A stretch of 64,000 bases of DNA from Narthecium ossifragum. Taxonomy: Eukaryota; Streptophyta; Magnoliopsida; Dioscoreales; Nartheciaceae. Position numbers and translations under genes: made by a program. Under the pieces are notes generated by a model. It searched no databases, was not told where the DNA came from, and saw only the letters and a program-made list of their open reading frames with translations. This document shows positions 57,380-64,000 of the stretch, piece by piece (position 1 is the first letter of the stretch; each line of letters starts with the position of its first letter). The stretch covers positions 3,740,130-3,804,129 of the forward strand of contig OY986966.1 in NCBI GenBank assembly GCA_963920575.1, given 5' to 3'.

Positions 57380-58954
57380 ATGGAGCCGGCTTCGGCGAAG
57401 CATGGGCCGGCGAGGGGGCTTGTGGTGAGGCTGCTTCTCTTCGGGGTGGCGATGCTTTTTCTGCGGCTCGCCTATGTCGCGATAGTGAGCGGCGGCTCCT
57501 GCAGCGTGGATGATTTCTGCTTCTTTTCATCTCCGTCCGAGGGTCTTATTGGTGGTGGTGGCGGCAGGCGCGCTGCCGGAGCTGCGTATGTTAGGGTCGG
57601 TGATGGGGCGGTCCCGGCTGCCGTTCGAGAACTGTGGACTAGCCGGGCGTGGCGCGAGGCTGTCGATTTCTACGCGGCTGCGTTCCAGGCTCTGGTAGCC
57701 GACGGAATCCTCTCCCCGGCTTCGAAAGTATTGTGCCTTGGATCCACCGACGGCCACGAGGTCCTGGCCCTCAAGGAGATTGGGGTTCCCGACGCGATTG
57801 GGGTTTCTAGCGAACGCTCTCCGCCACTCGTCATCGCCGGCGACGTCCTCCGCTTGGGCTTCACTAATAACTCCTTTGACTTCGTCTTCGTCGCCGGAGG
57901 CGTGATCGAGGACTCCGCGAGTCGTTCGGCCGTCGCGAAAGAGATCGCGCGGACGCTGAAGCCCGAAGGGTTTCTAGCGATCCACATGACTGCCGGAGGC
58001 TTCCTGAGCAGTCCTCGTTCGCTCATGGGTCTCTTCCCAAGCTACAGGTTGTTTCGCTCCCGCGAGATCGACGTCCAGGATTCTCAGGCGATTCAGGAGG
58101 TCATCCTCCATAAGGTGGACGCCGGCGATATTCTTGGCCACAAGGGGGTGGGTGAAGAGGACAATGGAAATCCTTCCTCCGTTGGCAAATTGGTGAGCAA
58201 GTGCTCAATGCCGGAGCTCAAGACCTCAATTGTACAGTCGGCCGAGCCCCTGATTACTGAGGAGCCATTGAAGCCATGGATCACCTTGAAGAAGAACATC
58301 AAGAACGTCAAGTATCTCCCCTCGATGACGGACATAAGCCTCAAGAAAAGGTTCATTTACATCGATGTGGGCGCTCGGAGCTACGGTTCCAGCATCGGCA
58401 GCTGGTTTAAGAAGCAGTATCCGAAGCAAAATCGAACCTTTGAGATATATGCCATTGAAGCTGATCGAGCTTTCCATGGGGAGTACTCCAGGAAGAAAGG
58501 AGTGAAGTTGCTCCCATACGCTGCTTGGGTGCGCAACGAGACGCTAAGCTTCGAAGTTAATCATGACCCAGATCAGAAAACGGAGGTTACAGGCAGCCGG
58601 GGCATGGGTCGGATAAGGCCGGCCGCCTCCTCCAGTGGCGGCTCGTCGTCCGGCGATGTGCACACGATTCAGGGGTTCGATTTAGCCGAGTGGTTGAAGA
58701 ACACAGTGTCGGAGAGGGATTTTGTGGTGATGAAGATGGATGTGGAGGGAACGGAATTCGATCTGGTGCCGAGGTTGTATGAGACAGGAGCGATATGTCT
58801 GATCGATGAGCTCTTTCTGGAATGCCATTATAATCGGTGGCAGAGGTGCTGCCCTGGAGAGAGGTCGCCAAAGTATCAGCACACATATGGGCAATGTCTG
58901 GAGTTGTTCACTTCGCTCAGGGAGAGTGGTGTTCTTGTTCATCAATGGTGGTGA
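57380..58954 (+). CDS. Membrane-anchored FkbM/DUF7870-type methyltransferase
   Basis: Single-exon gene, 524 aa. One N-terminal transmembrane anchor (residues about 14-36) suggests a type II membrane protein, probably of the Golgi or endomembranes. A first SAM-methyltransferase-like domain follows (KVLCLGSTDGHEVLAL near residue 112, then a DVLRLGFTNNSFDFVFVAGG motif). A C-terminal FkbM/DUF7870 domain comes next: FIYIDVGARSYGSSIGSWF, the FVVMKMDVEGTEFDLV motif and a conserved end ECHYNRWQRCCPGE to HQWW. It matches the plant family that includes AT3G53400. The substrate is unknown. The ATG has strong context (G at -3 and +4). Its leader holds the uORF at 57205. Confidence 0.87.
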   Translation: MEPASAKHGPARGLVVRLLLFGVAMLFLRLAYVAIVSGGSCSVDDFCFFSSPSEGLIGGGGGRRAAGAAYVRVGDGAVPAAVRELWTSRAWREAVDFYAAAFQALVADGILSPASKVLCLGSTDGHEVLALKEIGVPDAIGVSSERSPPLVIAGDVLRLGFTNNSFDFVFVAGGVIEDSASRSAVAKEIARTLKPEGFLAIHMTAGGFLSSPRSLMGLFPSYRLFRSREIDVQDSQAIQEVILHKVDAGDILGHKGVGEEDNGNPSSVGKLVSKCSMPELKTSIVQSAEPLITEEPLKPWITLKKNIKNVKYLPSMTDISLKKRFIYIDVGARSYGSSIGSWFKKQYPKQNRTFEIYAIEADRAFHGEYSRKKGVKLLPYAAWVRNETLSFEVNHDPDQKTEVTGSRGMGRIRPAASSSGGSSSGDVHTIQGFDLAEWLKNTVSERDFVVMKMDVEGTEFDLVPRLYETGAICLIDELFLECHYNRWQRCCPGERSPKYQHTYGQCLELFTSLRESGVLVHQWW

Positions 58955-59429
58955 GGTGATGCATGGGTAAACAATTGACAAAGTACTACAGGAGATCATA
59001 GTGGCATTCAACACACAGTTGCTGAAAGATTCATCACACAGTTGCTGAAAGATTCATTTGTTCTCTTCTTCTTCTTTTTACTCTTTGTTCCATTTGAATT
59101 CCAGTCATTACAGTAAAACAACAGCCCCTTCTAATGGAGAACTTGGATACCTTCTTTTGTTGGTTCAGTCAGTTTATAATTCGGATACATTTCTTTAAGT
59201 TTGAATTAGATGTTGTTCCTAACTTTGAAGAGAGTGAAGAGGCGGAGCAAATTTGGGTTCTTTGGTCCTGTTGTGTAGCATATAATTCTGAACTGGTTTA
59301 ACCATTCATTCAAGGAGCTTAATTGCTGTGATCATATAAATCCTTATATGCAATGTCTATTAATTAGGAGGGCTGGCGGTTATTTTTTCCATAGGAATTT
59401 TTACTTATTATTAATCTCTAAAAATTTCT
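58955..59429 (+). other. Methyltransferase 3' region
   Basis: Contains a 22-bp tandem duplication (CACACAGTTGCTGAAAGATTCA, with one base changed) at about 59,012-59,056. No further gene. Confidence 0.5.
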
Positions 59430-60784
59430 TAAATATCAAGCATACCCTTCAATAGTTTCATATTACACATGCACCCCCACAAAACTTAAGAAAATAATTA
59501 ATCTGCCCATTGGGTTACGTGTCGGCGAATTAACAAGAATTATTCTTAACGGCAGTTGAAAAGACGTTATTACCCCTCATCTTCCGCCGTAGATCAACCC
59601 TCATATTCCATGAGAGCCGTTAGATCAAATCTCATCTTCCAATCTCCATCCTAGATCCAGCCATGTCATCTAACTCACCATCGTCCTCTCTCCTCACCGA
59701 TAGCGACTTCATCAACGTCCATCGCCAGTCATGACTTCGTCGGAGATCCCAGCGGTGACTCGCTGCCATGTCGACTCCGTTTCTCCTCGCCGGACTACGC
59801 CCCGAGCTCACCCCTCCCTCATCTCCCTTTCCAAGAACTAGATACCACCTTGAGCCGTTCCCCATAGCCTTACCTCCTACCTCGTCAGAAAACCAACGTT
59901 CGAGCACTACTAACCTCCTCTTCTCCTCTGAAAATATTCATCTCCTCCACCTGACGAACGTCAACATCCTTGCAAGCCGAGATACACCTGATCACATGAT
60001 CATGTTGAATCTTTCCACCGTCAGTCACGACTTCGCCGGAGATGCAATTGTGCATCGCTGCAACCTCAATGTCGTTTCTCGTCACCGGACACTGCCCCCG
60101 AGCTCTCCCCTCCCTCATCTCCCTTTCCGCAAGCCGGATAGTACCCTGAGCCGTTCCTCCCAGCCGTACTCTTACCTCGCCGGAAAACCAATGTCCAACA
60201 TTGCCGCCAACCCCCCCCCCCCCCCCCCCCCCCCCGCCTGAAGCCTCTAAACCCCGATATCCAGTTGCGTCGCGCCATCTCTATTTCTCCTCTTCCTCCC
60301 AACATTGCCAAACCCTCTTCAAAGTTCCGCCGCCTTCACCTTCCCTCAAACCCACCACCACTACTCCTCCAGATCCGCCGCCGCCGGCATCGGGATCACC
60401 GATCAGACCTCGGGGATCGATTCCCCATGTCCTCACAACTCTACCGGTGCCAGTCTCAACCTCTGGCGACCTTCTTCCACGATCCATCATCGATGTTTCT
60501 TAGCCATCCGATCAAAAATACAGCTTGATCTTGCCATCCGTTCAATCCTGATCTTGATCCCGCCGTCCGATTGCCTAGATCTTTGATCTAGTAGCTTAAA
60601 TAGTTGAGTAATTTTACATGGTGGGCATAGGTATTTTAGTAAAATTGCCTGCTCTGGTTAGGTTATTACCATGGTTAAGTTTGTTGGGCTGACAAAGGTT
60701 GACGGAGGGGCATATTAACCATTTTCTCAAATTTTGAGAGGTATATGTGTAATATTAAACTATCCAGAGGTACGTTTGATATTA
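59430..60784. mobile_element. MULE-like element with about 78-bp TIRs
   Basis: Left terminus (59430-59508, AATATCAAGCATACCC ... ATATTACACAT ... CTGCCC) matches the inverted right terminus (60708-60784) along about 78 bases. The interior includes a direct duplication of about 170 bases at offset 297 (59,750-59,905 and 60,047-60,202, both with CTCCCTCATCTCCCTTTCC). A run of 25 C lies at 60211-60235. Some pieces may be gene-derived, but I recognise none. Confidence 0.65.
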
Positions 60785-61344
60785 GATGAGTGAAAAGCGA
60801 AAAGGCTATGGAAGGTCTACCCAAACAGTCCAAATAAGCAGGAACGTGATGGCCTGTTTGCAATATCCCAGAGAAGCATGTTTGTCAGATGGAATGAGCA
60901 ACCACCAATTCAGTTTGTATACTAAACACCAAACTTAGATACTGCAGTGCAATTTAGACAGAATAGCCTACAAAGAAACTTTATCCTTCTTTTGCCTGTC
61001 TTGCCAATGCCATGCTCATATTTATTATTCCTGAGGAATTCTGATCATCAGATTCCTCCTGAAGTCTCTGCCTTGTTGTCTCTTTTCCAATGGAAGGAGG
61101 CCTTGGATAGAGGGAGGTTAGAGATCGATGTTGAATCTGATTCCTTAGTAGCAATTGGTTACCTGAATGGAAGTATGGTGTGGCCTTCGCTTGACTCGCT
61201 CCTAGAGTCAATCTGGTGGTCGTCTAGCCAAGCTGATGCTCAAGCTTCACTCATATATTTATACTAGTGGTGCCCTCTGTCAGGTAACCACAACTCCATT
61301 TCAATAATCACCTAATAACTCCCTCCCACTAAACCCCTCTCAAC
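60785..61344 (+). pseudogene. RNase H-like fragment of a retroelement
   Basis: The plus-strand frame 60,947-61,267 contains FQWKEALDRGRLEIDVESDSLVAIGYLNG in part (EALDRG, IDVESDSLVAIGYLNGS). This fits the RVT_3/RNase H domain of plant non-LTR elements or transposon-derived proteins. No other domain is present; about 60 residues are convincing. Confidence 0.4.
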
Positions 61345-62465
61345 AAGGGGTGGCAATTCGGGTCGTGACCCATGAACCCGACCCGACCCGACCCGAAATA
61401 AACGGGTTCGGGTCGGGTATAAACGGGTTCGGGTCATAAACAGGTCGACCCGTTTATGACCCGCGAATAAACGGGTCGGGTCGGGTTGACCCGTCTAACC
61501 CGCGAGTCAACCCGTTAACCCGTTAATTCAACCCTTACCCCCGGCCCACCCTCTCACCCTCTCTTCCCATCGCGGCGTCCTCGACGCGTACCCGAGGTCG
61601 CCTCCGCTTCCCGTCGCGGCGTCGCCGTCCTCGGCCTCCCCGAGCCCGAGGTCGCCTCAGCGCCGACCACGACCGCCACCGACCTCCAGGACCTCCACGC
61701 CCTCCGCGGCTCCGCACCCCACAGTCCCACTCCTTCCCGTCGTGGCGTCGTCGTCCTCGACCTCCCCGAGCCTGAGGTCGCCTCAGCTTCGTCGCGGCGT
61801 CGCCGTCCTCGACCTCGACGTCGCCGTCCTCGACCTCCCCAAGGTCGCCTCAGCGCCGACCACGAGGTCCACGACCGCCACCGACCTCGAGGACCTCCAC
61901 GGCCTCCGCGGCTCCGCCCCCCACTCCTTCCCGTCGAGGCGTCGCCGTCCTCGACCTCCCCAAGGTCGCCTCAGCGCCGACCACGAGGTCCACGACCGCC
62001 ACCGACCTCGAGGACCTCCACGGCCTCCGCGGCTCCGCCCCCCACTCCTTCCCGTCGAGGCGTCGCCGTCCTCGACCTCCCCGAGCCCGAGGTCGCCTCA
62101 GATCCAGCCAGATCCGGCTAGATCCGCCCAGATCCGGCTAGATCCAGCCAGATTCGGCCAGATCCGGCTAGATCCGACCAGATCCGGTTGTTTCCGGGCC
62201 AGATCTGGCCAGATCCGGCCGCCGGCGGCGCTCGCGCCGCCTCTCCCTCCTGGGCGTGGCGGGTCAACCCGAACCCAACCCGACCCGTTTAATAAACGGG
62301 TTAGGCGGGTCGGGTCGGGTTGACCCGTTTATAATTGGGTCGGGTTCGGGTTTATAAACCTGACCCGTTTAATAAACGGGTCGGGTTCGGGTTTGGTTTT
62401 TTGTTAAACGGGTCAGTGTATGACCCGACTCGAACCCGACCCGCGAACCCGAATTGCCACCCCTA
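61345..62465. mobile_element. Non-autonomous hAT element
   Basis: Termini AAGGGGTGGCAATTCGGGTC and GACCCG...CCCGAATTGCCACCCCTA, flanked by the 8-bp target duplication CTCTCAAC (61337-61344 and 62466-62473). AGGGGTGGCAAT-type ends with 8-bp duplications are known for plant hAT non-autonomous families. Subterminal regions are packed with CGGGTCGGGT/ACCCGACCCG and AAACGGGT/ACCCGTTT in both orientations. The interior has a 121-bp tandem repeat (61,720-62,098, two near-identical copies plus partials) and AGATCCGGCT repeats (62,100-62,215). No transposase ORF. Confidence 0.85.
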
Positions 62466-64000
62466 CTCTCAACTTAGGATTATTATGCCACATAGACGCC
62501 ACCTAGAACATTCTCCCGCCACCTAGGACAACATGATGATTAACTTATAGTCATCCTGTCATATAAAAATGATTACAATATCTTTGTATCGCGCCGAAGA
62601 AACCAAATGTTATTCTCACATAAATTTCTAAGAATAATTGGTGAAATTAACATGTACCAGAGTAGAAGTAGAGATATCAAATCTTTCTCTCAGTTATCTC
62701 AAACCTCTACTTAAAATTCCAGATTTCGGATTGGCAACCCCCAAGCATTACTAGTTATCTGCAAAAAGTGAATTTATATATTTACATTACAATCAAACAT
62801 TACGAAACAGTGTCGCTCTCATGCGCGGCATGTTAACTTTCTCAATCATTTGACAAATTATCTAATCTTTTATGGTCAACCGCACATAATTTTTCTATCC
62901 ATCATCACACTAGTTTCTTGTTTTATAAATTCAAGTATTTTTCAATTAAACAATAAAGTGTATCTCATTTTGTTACCTCAACCTCATCTCTTTGAAGAAG
63001 AGTTATACATAACCTATTTTTAGGGTTGTGACAATAAAGATTTTCTAGATCATGTCTAACCGAGTGATTGAGACAAGATTCAAAACATCAATATCAGCTT
63101 TGATATCATATTAACTTCATATAATTGCGATTGTTGAACAATAATGAAGATTTTACCAAAATGTCCTCACTATAGTATAAAATATGAATACTGATCTTGA
63201 TTTCTCCTATTCCATTGTGAAACCATGTCTATTTATCCCCCCATGATAACATAGAAATAAGCAAACACGAGCAACGAAAAAGAAGAATAGAGAATGCCAA
63301 CTTTTTTTTAATGGGAATTATGGCCAATTCATTTAACTCGAAACTTTCCCGCCTTTACGAGAAAATTTGATTGCAAAAGTGGAATTACAACTGTTATCAT
63401 AACCTCTCATACCATATCATAAATTTTTAGTTTGCTCATGGTACTAGTTTGTTTAAATAATCATGCAATATTAAGCTCATATCATACCTGATTGATACTT
63501 GCCACTGCATATGCTAATGATGTGCAAAGAAGTTATCTTGGGCCCGGCTAGGGGCTGACATGATCAAGCTGGACAGCCCAATCCCGACTAATTCTTCTGG
63601 CCTGCCTATAATGAACTAGATAGTGTTGACCAGAGAATTTGGCCTCCATGGCAAGCTACAGGAGGGTACTCGATGAGGTATTAACTACTAACTAACCAAT
63701 GGCACAATGGCCATTAATTAAGCTGGTTAAAAACCGCCAGTTTCCTCTCCACGAACTTGAGCTATTAAAAAGCCAGGATCCCGTCCTAACAAACCAATCC
63801 ACACGCTTGCCACGTTCAGTTAAAGGAATGAAAACTACATTCTTTTGAAATTTGAATGCCTACTTGATTGAATACATTACCCTCATCTATATACAAATCA
63901 CGAGATGCAGGGTTGATGCAAAAATAAACCAGCTGTACTTCTTGTGCTCGTAAACCTAAACAGGAGAGGAGAACAAGACGATGGTCTAGCAAGCAAGCCT
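62466..64000. other. AT-rich intergenic, nothing recognised
   Basis: No gene, RNA gene or repeat border could be supported on either strand. Confidence 0.5.

Noticed and set aside
59768..60586. Proline-rich ORFs in the MULE-like element
   Set aside because: They run through a C25 homopolymer and a duplicated segment on alternative frames; no conserved domain.
61742..62323. 193-aa ORF in the hAT element
   Set aside because: Encoded by the 121-bp tandem repeat and the AGATCCGGCT array; not a transposase.

Overview
This window is plant nuclear DNA. All genes with recognisable families are plant genes with short introns: a ferroportin/IREG metal transporter, a WRKY33-type transcription factor, an ERD15-like protein, a CASP-like membrane protein and a FkbM/DUF7870 methyltransferase. 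Some are GC-rich, and the repeats include Tekay-type chromoviruses, Pack-MULE-like elements and GC-rich minisatellites. That mix suggests a monocot, but I cannot name the species.

Positions 1-34,900 are almost entirely transposable elements. A Tekay-type Ty3/gypsy chromovirus on the minus strand fills 1-8,810; the outer part of its 3' LTR lies outside the window. From 8,811 to 12,158 there is an older LTR fragment, anonymous repeat-rich DNA and an 850-bp GC-rich minisatellite. A Ty1/copia element spans 12,159-30,864 with matching LTRs and the 5-bp target duplication AAAGT. Its middle has been replaced by about 13.9 kb of later events. These are a second Tekay element (plus strand, 14,699-20,870, lacking integrase and 3' LTR), a degenerate opposite-strand relative (20,871-25,191), a near-identical 1.88-kb tandem duplication (23,386-27,116), and a Pack-MULE-like element carrying a spliced fragment of a CCCH zinc-finger gene (27,047-28,556). 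The copia leader holds an array of eight small hairpins with a constant loop and co-varying stems, and a tRNA-derived SINE. The copia element itself sits in a palindromic AAAGTAACT-motif array (30,865-32,590).

Positions 35,000-59,000 are the gene island. The ferroportin-like gene (plus) has two mutually exclusive candidate first exons 2.2 kb apart, with a 5'-truncated LINE between them. The WRKY33-like gene (plus) follows, with a W-box cluster about 260 bp upstream of its ATG. Then come the ERD15-like gene (minus), the CASP-like gene (minus, 3 exons) and the single-exon methyltransferase (plus), whose leader contains a 31-codon uORF. A 2.4-kb solo Tekay LTR with a CTCCC target duplication lies between the ERD15 and CASP-like genes.

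Positions 59,400-64,000 hold a MULE-like TIR element, a non-autonomous hAT element with an 8-bp target duplication, a decayed RNase H fragment and unannotated AT-rich DNA. The genes are unrelated neighbours, not a functional cluster. The strongest non-routine signals are the copia hairpin array, the all-CAG-to-TAG decay of the second chromovirus, the tandem duplication whose breakpoint lies in a MULE terminus, the alternative ferroportin first exons and the uORF.
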